From Capnocytophaga gingivalis ATCC 33624 (GTDB taxonomy: Bacteria; Bacteroidota; Bacteroidia; Flavobacteriales; Flavobacteriaceae), in contig NZ_ACLQ01000035.1 in assembly GCF_000174755.1 (NCBI RefSeq), positions 1 to 64,000 of the forward strand: 64,000 bases of DNA, written 5' to 3'. Below the pieces are notes generated by a model. The model was not told the origin of the DNA and searched no databases. It worked only from the letters and a program-made list of their open reading frames with translations. This document shows, piece by piece, positions 44,972 through 53,336 of this stretch. A program made the position numbers and the translations under genes. The stretch's first letter is position 1. The number at the start of each line of letters is the position of its first letter.

Positions 44972-47659
44972 ATGAAAGAAAACTTACTTTCCGCCATTAA
45001 GGCACACGATTTTACCGCGATACGCAATATTTGCTTTGGTCTTTCTGAGGAAGAAAGACAGGAGCTAAAGAGTTATTTTGCCCGAAAGAATTTTAACTTT
45101 ATCTTTCGGGAAATCCTCGAAAAAGAAAAAAGATACCATTTCTCTAATAAGGAATTAGCCATTATCTCATACACTATTATGTGTGTGTGCAATACCTTAG
45201 AGGAGGTAAGAAAAATAGAACTTTTCCAGAATATAGAACCTTATGTAAAGGGGAATTACTACTATTTTCTATCTTCTTTAGAAGACGAAGTTTTATTAGA
45301 TTTCGTTCAAACTCCACAAGGGGCTTATATGATAGAAGGTATCCAGCTGATGTATAAAGATAATCCTCTGGAGATGTCTTTTCAAATACTTTGGTCGGTA
45401 TACAAGGCTGGGTATATTCCTCTTAATGAGGGTGTTTTTATACAAAAAATGTATGACCTCAATTGGTTTAAGGCAGACGAGCATCTTACTAAATACCTGT
45501 TGAAACACCCAGAAACAGTTGTTCTTTTCCCTTCTGTACCAGCGTATATCCAAGATACTATATTTACTACAGAAGAATGGAAAAAAATATATCATACCCT
45601 AAACAAAAAAGGATATTTGACTAACAAAAATGCGATTCTCCACTCTTTTATCGAAGCCCTACTGAACCCTTGGAAGAAGACTGTGTTGGATATGTATTGC
45701 CGTTGGATAGAAACCTTTGAACCCTCCCACCAAGAGCTTTTATCTAACCAACACACCCTTTTTGCCCTGCTCAGTAGCGACAAGACATCGGTGGTGAACT
45801 TTGTGATGAAACTCATCAAAGAGATAGCCAGCGAAAAAGACTTTGACTTCCAAGCCTTCGCCGATAACTTTTCTTTGTGTTTCACTACCCAAAAAATCGC
45901 CAAATCTCAATTGGTAGGTTTGGATATTTTGGAGAAGCACTATAAGAAGCAAGCCCCTACCAATCCCGACTATCGCGAGCAATTAGCGGTACTCTTTACC
46001 GTCCCTGATGCCCAACTTCAAGAGAAAGTCGCCAACCTCCTAACCACCTATTTCAGTGGAGAGGGCTTAGCAGAAGTCGTAGCACCCTATCAGGATTACC
46101 TAAAAGGCAAAGCTCAAGACCTCCTTGCAACTCTAAGTCCATCAGAAAATTCTGAGAATTCCGAGAACTCCCAAATTGCCTGTGCGGCTCGCACCTCTCA
46201 AACTGCCTGTGTGGCTCACACCCCCAAGATTGCCTATGCCGCTCGCACTCCTCGCACTTGGGACGATCTGCTCTTCCTCATTGGCGATTGCATTCGTGAG
46301 CGCTCTCCCCTTGTCTTAGATCTTTTCTTTGAGGGCTTGAACCAGTTGCAAGCACAAATCCCTGCAGATTACCCAGAGCAGGTAAAACCCTATCTCAAAC
46401 AGTTACTCTCTAACGAAAGGGCTGTTACATCACTATTCTATCAGTTTTTAGACTCGTGGTGTAGCCAAAGCCCTATCCCTCTTGTTTATAATACCAATAA
46501 GGAATGGAATGAATTACAAGAACTCTATAACGAAAAGAAATACTCACAAGCCGAGAAGTTCAACAAACTAAGAGAAATACACGTAAGTGCTAATAAAGCG
46601 AAGAAGATCTTCCCTTTTTTCTTCAATAAGATAGCGTGTGCTCTACAAAAGCTCAAAGAGAAAGACACGTTGCCATTTATCAGCACCCCCACTCATGCTC
46701 CGTTTTATATAGAACCGCTTACCTTTTTAGAGCGCGTTATTCAATATGAAAAAGCAGGTAAAACCCCTATGCAGGAAGATGTCATCATAGGGCTCAACCG
46801 CCTACTCCCCACCGAGATTACAGAAGCACAAAAGCAATTAGCTCTTTCCCTTACAGGCGATTATACTCCTGCCTTGCAATATTACTTTGAGGTAAATAAA
46901 CAAATAGCTGTAACCGATGCTACACGAGTACTCTGGGGGCAAGTCTTACGTCTGAAAGATATTGATGGGGTATTCCCTGAATTGGAAATCCCACAGAAAT
47001 CCAATTTACAGGGCTTGGTGCGTCCGTTTTATCTGAAATACGAAGTAGAACTTACCAAAATCAACGGTGTAGAACGAAATAAAATCATTTTGGAAGACAA
47101 TTGGGATAAAAAACATAGTACTTATTCGTACTATAATGAACTCGGAGCCAATTATTACAATGTATCGCCGATGGGCAAGGTAATAGATGAGGACATTGAC
47201 TATGAGCTCAGTCTAAACCCTCGCTATATAGATGGCTGGCTGTGCAAATACCTACTCACTTATACCCAAGGGATGGATAGCGAAAGCCTCTCTGAAGCCA
47301 CTCGCGTGATGAGTTTGCTTTTACAATACAACTTGCCTATCTATCACGGCGGTTGGCTAATGGTCGCTACTTGTCTTTTAGCCGAGAGAAAACCCTTGCG
47401 CGATCTGGCTGCCGAGTATATCCTTCTAAGCCTGCAAAGAGAGAAAACACTCTCCTACCTTGCCGAAGCCATCGGAACGCTCTTAGCTCATAAGTACGCC
47501 CCTATCGCCCGCTTTGTAGAGTTTTTGGATCTTCCTACCCGCGACCCTAAAGTAAAGGGCTTCCAAAAAGCGGTAGTAGAAGCCTATTTGCCTTTGGCTG
47601 AAAAACAAGAAAAGAAACCTACCAACCATAAGAAGTTAGCTAGTTTTTTGATTAACTAA
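44972..47659 (+). CDS. Large helical DUF6493-like protein, array copy 1
   Basis: An 895-residue cytoplasmic protein, first of six tandem paralogues. Layout: N-terminal helical part (1-240), a constant block (about 255-385, LFALLSSDKTSVVNFVM to REQLAVLFTVPD), a linker (about 389-428) with three 9-residue repeats (ACAARTSQT and variants), then a core with LLFLIGDCIRERSP, STPTHAPFYIE (about 570), LNRLLP, VLWGQVLRLK, LSLNPRYIDGWLCKY, YHGGWLMV and FVEFLDLPTRDPKVK, ending NHKKLASFLIN. I assign DUF6493 from memory of the STPTH motif and general layout. No catalytic residues are evident. The first 47 nt are identical to copy 6, residues 470-570 resemble copy 3, and the C-terminal half resembles copy 6, so the gene is a mosaic. 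Function unknown; HEAT-like scaffold is a guess. Confidence 0.72.
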   Translation: MKENLLSAIKAHDFTAIRNICFGLSEEERQELKSYFARKNFNFIFREILEKEKRYHFSNKELAIISYTIMCVCNTLEEVRKIELFQNIEPYVKGNYYYFLSSLEDEVLLDFVQTPQGAYMIEGIQLMYKDNPLEMSFQILWSVYKAGYIPLNEGVFIQKMYDLNWFKADEHLTKYLLKHPETVVLFPSVPAYIQDTIFTTEEWKKIYHTLNKKGYLTNKNAILHSFIEALLNPWKKTVLDMYCRWIETFEPSHQELLSNQHTLFALLSSDKTSVVNFVMKLIKEIASEKDFDFQAFADNFSLCFTTQKIAKSQLVGLDILEKHYKKQAPTNPDYREQLAVLFTVPDAQLQEKVANLLTTYFSGEGLAEVVAPYQDYLKGKAQDLLATLSPSENSENSENSQIACAARTSQTACVAHTPKIAYAARTPRTWDDLLFLIGDCIRERSPLVLDLFFEGLNQLQAQIPADYPEQVKPYLKQLLSNERAVTSLFYQFLDSWCSQSPIPLVYNTNKEWNELQELYNEKKYSQAEKFNKLREIHVSANKAKKIFPFFFNKIACALQKLKEKDTLPFISTPTHAPFYIEPLTFLERVIQYEKAGKTPMQEDVIIGLNRLLPTEITEAQKQLALSLTGDYTPALQYYFEVNKQIAVTDATRVLWGQVLRLKDIDGVFPELEIPQKSNLQGLVRPFYLKYEVELTKINGVERNKIILEDNWDKKHSTYSYYNELGANYYNVSPMGKVIDEDIDYELSLNPRYIDGWLCKYLLTYTQGMDSESLSEATRVMSLLLQYNLPIYHGGWLMVATCLLAERKPLRDLAAEYILLSLQREKTLSYLAEAIGTLLAHKYAPIARFVEFLDLPTRDPKVKGFQKAVVEAYLPLAEKQEKKPTNHKKLASFLIN
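46182..46248 (+). repeat. Three 27-bp linker repeats with palindromic cores in array copy 1
   Basis: Repeat cores at 46182-46194 (GTGCG-GCT-CGCAC), 46209-46221 (GTGTG-GCT-CACAC) and 46236-46248 (degenerate) are spaced exactly 27 bp. The first two are perfect 5-bp inverted repeats, and one base pair has changed on both sides. Matching cores occur in copy 2 (48891-48903), copy 3 (51675-51687 imperfect, 51693-51705), copy 4 (54325-54337 imperfect) and copy 6 (59602-59614, 59629-59641 degenerate). Copy 5 has none. Confidence 0.8.
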
Positions 47660-47683
47660 TAATTATAATAGTAAAAGTACCTT

Positions 47684-50320
47684 ATGAACAAAGAACTTAT
47701 CTCAGCCCTTAAAAATGAAAATTGGGTAGAAATCCGCCGTATTGCCTTTGCCCTTCCCGAGCAGAAAAAAACACAAATCAAAAAGCAAACTCACAACAAA
47801 GATTGGGAAAATATATTCGAGGAAAAGCATCTTAGTTACAAAATCGAGTATGTCATCACCTATCTGATGATGTGTGTATGCCATAGCGTAGAAGAACTGC
47901 TAAGTGTAGAAAAACAGCTGGATTTCACTTCTGTAAAGAGCTATCATACACGTATTAAGTATCCTCTTTTCTTTTTGAATTCCCAACACACCCAAGCCTT
48001 TATGGATTTTATCCACACCCCCGAAGGGGCGTATATGATAGCGGGTGCCCAACAGGTTTTTGAGCAATCCCCACGTAGTTTTTCTATCGAAATACTCTTA
48101 GCCCTTTACACAGAGGGGATTATCCCTTTTAATGAAGAGATTTTTGTCAAAAACTTATATGATATTGAGTATTACCGTACACAAGAAACTGAAGTAGCTG
48201 AGGTACTTCTCCAGTATCCTGAGCTGGCAACACGGGTGATTCCTCATACGGCTAAGTATATAGATTATGTTATTAGTAGTAGTTTGGAATGGCAAAAAGT
48301 CTTTACCCTGCTTTGTAAGAAAAACTATTTCCCTGATAAGAGCTTCATAACCAGCTTTATAGAAATATTACTCAACCCTTGGAAAAAGAATGTATTGGAT
48401 ATGTACTGCCGATGGATTGAGGGATTAGTACCTACTGAAGAAGAGTTGCTACCAAGTCAGCATACGCTTTTTGCTTTGCTAACTTTGGACAAATCATCGC
48501 TTATCAACTTTGCAATGAAGCGTATTGCTCAAATAAGCACTCATCCCGATTTTGATTTCCAATCCTTTGCCGATAATTTTGCACTTTGCTTTACTGTCCA
48601 AAAAATCGCTAAATCCCAACTCATAGGGGTAGAGATTTTAGAAAAATACTACCAAAAGCAAGCCCCTACCAATCCCGACTACCGCGAACAATTAGCGGTA
48701 CTCTTCACTGTACCCGATGTGAAGCTCCAAGAGAAAGTCGCTAGCCTCCTCACCTCCTACTTTAACCAAGAAGGTCTTCCCAAAGTCATCGCTCCTTACC
48801 GCGATTACCTAAAAGGCAAAGCCCAAGACCTCCTTGCAACCCTAAGTCCATCAGAAAATTCTGAAAATTCTGAGAACTCCCCAACTGCCTGTGCGGCTCG
48901 CACCCTAACCCCTATCACCTATCCTCTAAAACCTGAAGACCTCCTCTTCCTCCTCGGCGACTGCCTACGCGAGCCTGCTGCTCATACAATAGATGTCTTC
49001 TTGGAGGGACTTATTACTATACAAGATAACTTCTCTGCCGATTGGGCAAAGTCTCTTTCACCTTATATCAAACAACTCACCAAGCGAGTAGATAAGGAGG
49101 AAATCCCTACCGATGCCATTCTCTTGGGAGTCTTACGTGCGCTGATAGACCGCCGTCCTTTAGCACTTGACCCTAAGTGTAGCTATACGTGGGAAGAACT
49201 CTGTAAAAAGCGCAAAAAGCTCTCCGAAAAAGAGTTTGAAGCCTATACGCAGGATTATTACTTAGGCAATGCCCGCCAAGTCCTGCCGTTTCTTTTTCGC
49301 AAGGGGCAAATGGTCATTGACGCTATCCTCCAGCACTGCCACTTGCCTTTGCTCTCTACCCCCACGCATCTGCCTTTCTATATAGAAGCAGAGGTATTGG
49401 TGGATAAGCTCTTGCAATATGAAGCGCAAGGCGTACAACCTGATATTGACGACCTGATTGTAGCTTGCAACCGCTTGCTTTTCAGAGAAGTTTCGGCAAC
49501 AGCCAAAGAAAAAGCCAAACAACTCAAAGGTAACTATGCGCTTGCTATCCAGTATTATTTAGGTTTAACTGATAAGATACAACTAACCGAAGAGCTTCTC
49601 CCTCTTTGGGCGCAAATTACTCGTATCAAACACCCCGATAGAGCGTTTCCAGAATTTGAAAACACTTCGGCTAAGGATATTCTGGGGGTAGTAAAACCTT
49701 ACCTAATTGGCTATGGCTGGCAGGAAAATAAGTCTCATAAGAGTTTTGTATTTGAGCACCACACCGAGTGGGTAGGGGTAAGTTATACAGATCTAAAGAA
49801 TGCCTTCCCATATCGCTATTACAATGCTAATGGTGGAAGTTCGCCCATCAGTACTATTTTTGAATATAAGCTAAGCCTCAACCCTCACTACCCCGATGCG
49901 ATGCTGTGTGACTATATCAGCACTTGGGTTACGGGTAACGAAGTGCGCGAAATTCGCAATATGTCAGTGCCTTTGGAAGTGCTTTTGCGTTATGATATTA
50001 GGGTACGCCATAGCGGTTGGCTCTATATAGGTACGGCTTTGCTGTTTGAAAAACGTCCCTCACGTGATTTGGCGTATGAATATATCTGTCAGGCAATTAC
50101 TCGTGGGGAAGACTTAACTTACTTGAAAACTTACCTTGCCCAAGTACTCGCTTGGGATTTTCTCCCTATCCCTCGCTTTATAGAGTTTTTGGACAGACCC
50201 ACCCACGATGCGAAGCTAAAAGCCTTTGGGAAAGAAGTAATACAGCTCTATTTAAAAGAAGTGGAAAAGCAGAATAAGCTGCCAAGAAACCATAAGAAAT
50301 TAGCACAACTGACTAATTAA
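47684..50320 (+). CDS. Large helical DUF6493-like protein, array copy 2
   Basis: An 878-residue paralogue, 24 bp after copy 1. The N-terminal 240 residues differ from copy 1 but keep the same spacing of motifs (a PEGAYMIAGAQQVF segment matches PQGAYMIEGIQLMY of copy 1). The constant block (LTLDKSSLINFAM to REQLAVLFTVPD) ends near residue 350. The linker near 386-410 holds one CAART repeat. The core has LLFLLGDCLREPAA, STPTHLPFYIE (about 557), VVACNRLL-type sequence (IVACNRLLF), SLNPHYPDAMLCDY and VRHSGWLYIGTALLFE, and ends PRNHKKLAQLTN. Its C-terminal half is closest to copy 3. A segment around 49950-50010 appears to be the donor of an insertion in copy 3. Confidence 0.72.
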   Translation: MNKELISALKNENWVEIRRIAFALPEQKKTQIKKQTHNKDWENIFEEKHLSYKIEYVITYLMMCVCHSVEELLSVEKQLDFTSVKSYHTRIKYPLFFLNSQHTQAFMDFIHTPEGAYMIAGAQQVFEQSPRSFSIEILLALYTEGIIPFNEEIFVKNLYDIEYYRTQETEVAEVLLQYPELATRVIPHTAKYIDYVISSSLEWQKVFTLLCKKNYFPDKSFITSFIEILLNPWKKNVLDMYCRWIEGLVPTEEELLPSQHTLFALLTLDKSSLINFAMKRIAQISTHPDFDFQSFADNFALCFTVQKIAKSQLIGVEILEKYYQKQAPTNPDYREQLAVLFTVPDVKLQEKVASLLTSYFNQEGLPKVIAPYRDYLKGKAQDLLATLSPSENSENSENSPTACAARTLTPITYPLKPEDLLFLLGDCLREPAAHTIDVFLEGLITIQDNFSADWAKSLSPYIKQLTKRVDKEEIPTDAILLGVLRALIDRRPLALDPKCSYTWEELCKKRKKLSEKEFEAYTQDYYLGNARQVLPFLFRKGQMVIDAILQHCHLPLLSTPTHLPFYIEAEVLVDKLLQYEAQGVQPDIDDLIVACNRLLFREVSATAKEKAKQLKGNYALAIQYYLGLTDKIQLTEELLPLWAQITRIKHPDRAFPEFENTSAKDILGVVKPYLIGYGWQENKSHKSFVFEHHTEWVGVSYTDLKNAFPYRYYNANGGSSPISTIFEYKLSLNPHYPDAMLCDYISTWVTGNEVREIRNMSVPLEVLLRYDIRVRHSGWLYIGTALLFEKRPSRDLAYEYICQAITRGEDLTYLKTYLAQVLAWDFLPIPRFIEFLDRPTHDAKLKAFGKEVIQLYLKEVEKQNKLPRNHKKLAQLTN

Positions 50321-50356
50321 TCAATTGATTTGTTTGATAATAAAATGAAATGAAAA

Positions 50357-53272
50357 ATGAAAAAAGAACTCATCACCGCCATTGCCGAGGGAAATTTTTC
50401 GGCTATTTTAAGCATTACAAGCCAACTCACCGATAGTGAGCGTTATAGCACCATCGCTGCTATCAAGGATTTAAACCCCTATTCAGAAACAGATTTCCCA
50501 CAAAAGAACGTGGATAAAAAGGATACTTATCGCCATAAAGATAGTGTTTTTCAAGCGCTTAACTACGCCCTTATCACTATGGTACGTGAAGAAAGCGATA
50601 TTGCCAAAGTGATGATTAATAAAGAAAATTATTATGGTGAAATTTATCAAGTAACTCCTTATGTTATCTTGGGTTCTTACTATTTTGAACCTGTAATCAA
50701 GTACTTTACAAAGTTTCCGCCAGATTACTATATCAAAGAAGTGCTCAAAGAACGCTACAACAAAGAAATTAACGGACTTTCTTTTGGATTCCAATGGTAT
50801 TTCTATAAAAAAGGATGGATTCCCTTTGAAGAAGAACGTTTTGTAAAAAACCTTCTTGAGGTCTCTATGTTCAACCGCTATGTAACCGCCGATGTAAACT
50901 TCCTCTTGCAAAACCCCGAAGCTATTGAAAAGGTACTCCTACAACTCTACCGTATTGAGACCAAAGTGCTTGACCTTTCGAAGTGGAAGAGTGACAACAC
51001 CCTACGTAAGACCAACGACTTGGGTTCGGCTAAGGTAACTACCTATTGGGATGAGGTATTTGAATTATTGGTGCATTATGGCTACCAAATTCCTCGTAGT
51101 TTTGTAGGGCAGCTTTTAGAATCATTGCTCAACCAATGGAAGAAACCCCACCTCGATTGGCATTGCCGTTTGCTCAAATGGCTTGCCCCTACCCAAGAGG
51201 AACTTTTGGCTCATCAACAAACGCTCTTTGCCGTTTTAGGCACTGGAGTAGGCAGTGTAGTGAAGACCGTTATGGAATACATCGTCTCTATTGCTAATGC
51301 GCAAAAGTTTGATTTTGAAGGCTTCCGCGTGCAATTCCCGCTCGCCTTTACCGTAGAGAAGCAACCTAAAGCACTCCTTCAAGGAGTAGAGATTTTGGCA
51401 AAGGAATTCAAAAAACATACTCCTACCGATGTCAGCTATCGTGAACAATTGGCAGTACTCTTCACTCAGCCCGATATAAAACTACAAGAAGCTGTAGCTG
51501 AACTACTCATCACCTATTTCAACCAAGAAGGTCTCCCCGAAGTCATCGCACCTTACCGCAATTACCTAAAAGGCAAAGCTCAAGACCTCCTTGCAACTCT
51601 AAGTCCATCGGAATCATCCGCCCCGTCCGACTTGTCCGACAGGTCAGCCTCGTCCGAGAACTCCCAAACTGCCTGTGCGGCTCGCTCTGCCTGTGCGGCT
51701 CGCACCCTAACCCCTATCATCTATCCCCTAACCCCTAATGAAACCCTCTTCCTCATTGGTGATTGTATCCGCGAAAAAGCAGCCGCTACTATTGATGTTT
51801 TCTTTGATGCGCTGGTACGCTTGCAAGACCAAATCCCTGCAGATTATGCTGAGCAGGTAAAACCCTACCTCAAGCAGCTTCTCGCCCGTGAGTGGTTTGT
51901 GGGAACGATGCCTCTACTATACTTATTTTTAGACTCTTGGAGCAACCAAAGCTCTACACCCCTTGTATATGATACCGACAAGGAATGGAAAGAAATTCAA
52001 AAACTATACAAAGAAGATAAATATACACAAGCCGATAAACTCGACAAACCAAGAGTGATGCACATAGCAGCCAATCAAGCACAACAGACTTTCCCTTATC
52101 TCTTTAATAAGATAGCACGCACACTCCAAAAGCTCAAAGAGAAAGACACCTTGCCTTTCCTTTCTACCCCTACACACGAACCTTTCTATATAGAGGCAGA
52201 AGTGTTGGTGGATAAACTCTTGCAATACGAAGCCCAAGGCAAATCCCCCGACCTCGACGACCTAATTGTCGCCTGCAACCGCTTGCTGTTTAAGGAGGTT
52301 TCGGCAGCAGCCAAAGAAAAAGCCCAACAACTCAAAGGCGACTACGCTCCTGCTATTCAGTATTACTTAGGTCTTACTGATAAAATACAATTAAACGAAG
52401 CGCTTCTAACGCTATGGACGCAAATCACCCGCCTAAAACACCCCGATGAGGAGTTCAAAGTATTTGAAACTACTCAGGCAAAGAATATCCTTAGCGTGGT
52501 AAAACCTTTCTATATCCGTTATGGTTGGGAGAAAAGAACTTATGCCAATGGTGAAGTAGGCGAAGAGTTCACCTATCACTGCAATCATTATTACAAATAC
52601 GGCAAAGATAAAAGCCGTCCTACCCTTTACAACTATTACAATGCCAATGAAGGGAAATGCATTTCGGCTCAAGAGGCAGAATATAAACTAAGCCTCAATC
52701 CCCACTATCCTGATGCGATATTATGTGCTCACATAGCGCTCTGGGCAACAATGAATGAGGCTGACCAAGTGCGCGATATGTCTTTGCCTTTGGAAGCCGT
52801 ATTGCGCTACGACCTGCGTGTGCGCCATAGCGGTTGGCTGTATATAGGCGCGTGTTTGCTCTTTGAAAGACGCCCCTCACGCGATTGTTGGAACCGAAAG
52901 GGTTTGAATTCGCAATATGTCAGTGCCTTTGGAAGTGCTTTGCGTTATGATATTAGGGTGCGCCATAGCGGTTGGCTGTATATAGGCGCGTGTTTGCTCT
53001 TTGAAAAACGCCCCTCACGCGATTTGGCGTATGAGTATATTTGTCAGGCAATTGCTCGTGGGGAAGACCTGAGCTACCTAAAGACCTATCTCGCTGAAGT
53101 ACTCGCATGGGACTACCTGCCCATACCGCGCTTTATAGAATTCCTTGACCGCCCTAATCCACCAGCCGTAAAAGCCTTTGGCAAAGAAGTAGTACAGCTC
53201 TATTTAGAAGAAGTGAAGAAGCAGGACAAGTTGCCAAGAAACCATAAAAAGTTAGCGCAATTGGTTGATTAA
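50357..53272 (+). CDS. Large helical DUF6493-like protein, array copy 3, with internal duplication
   Basis: A 971-residue paralogue and the longest member. The N-terminal part (to about 290) is the most divergent, and the constant block is also diverged (VLGTGVGSVVKTVM) but regains REQLAVLFTQPD. The linker (about 414-455) has an extra Ser/Asp-rich stretch (SAPSDLSDRSASSENS) and two CAAR repeats 18 bp apart. The core holds LFLIGDCIREKAA, STPTHEPFYIE, IVACNRLLF and SLNPHYPDAILC. The VRHSGWLYIGACLLFE block occurs twice (about residues 822 and 868) because of a 138-bp in-frame insertion at about 52887-53024. It ends PRNHKKLAQLVD. Residues before STPTH resemble copy 1. Confidence 0.72.
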   Translation: MKKELITAIAEGNFSAILSITSQLTDSERYSTIAAIKDLNPYSETDFPQKNVDKKDTYRHKDSVFQALNYALITMVREESDIAKVMINKENYYGEIYQVTPYVILGSYYFEPVIKYFTKFPPDYYIKEVLKERYNKEINGLSFGFQWYFYKKGWIPFEEERFVKNLLEVSMFNRYVTADVNFLLQNPEAIEKVLLQLYRIETKVLDLSKWKSDNTLRKTNDLGSAKVTTYWDEVFELLVHYGYQIPRSFVGQLLESLLNQWKKPHLDWHCRLLKWLAPTQEELLAHQQTLFAVLGTGVGSVVKTVMEYIVSIANAQKFDFEGFRVQFPLAFTVEKQPKALLQGVEILAKEFKKHTPTDVSYREQLAVLFTQPDIKLQEAVAELLITYFNQEGLPEVIAPYRNYLKGKAQDLLATLSPSESSAPSDLSDRSASSENSQTACAARSACAARTLTPIIYPLTPNETLFLIGDCIREKAAATIDVFFDALVRLQDQIPADYAEQVKPYLKQLLAREWFVGTMPLLYLFLDSWSNQSSTPLVYDTDKEWKEIQKLYKEDKYTQADKLDKPRVMHIAANQAQQTFPYLFNKIARTLQKLKEKDTLPFLSTPTHEPFYIEAEVLVDKLLQYEAQGKSPDLDDLIVACNRLLFKEVSAAAKEKAQQLKGDYAPAIQYYLGLTDKIQLNEALLTLWTQITRLKHPDEEFKVFETTQAKNILSVVKPFYIRYGWEKRTYANGEVGEEFTYHCNHYYKYGKDKSRPTLYNYYNANEGKCISAQEAEYKLSLNPHYPDAILCAHIALWATMNEADQVRDMSLPLEAVLRYDLRVRHSGWLYIGACLLFERRPSRDCWNRKGLNSQYVSAFGSALRYDIRVRHSGWLYIGACLLFEKRPSRDLAYEYICQAIARGEDLSYLKTYLAEVLAWDYLPIPRFIEFLDRPNPPAVKAFGKEVVQLYLEEVKKQDKLPRNHKKLAQLVD
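52821..53024 (+). repeat. 138-bp offset in-frame duplication in array copy 3
   Basis: Bases 52821-52886 recur at 52959-53024 with a single visible A/G difference. The 72 bp between (52887-52958) contain about 20 bp of unrelated filler followed by a stretch matching copy 2 (near 49951-50010), but with one T missing from a TTTT run. Confidence 0.85.
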
Positions 53273-53336
53273 TCCTTCTATTAATGGTTATCACTTCTCT
53301 TTATATCTTATTCATTATAACTGATAGAACTATTTT

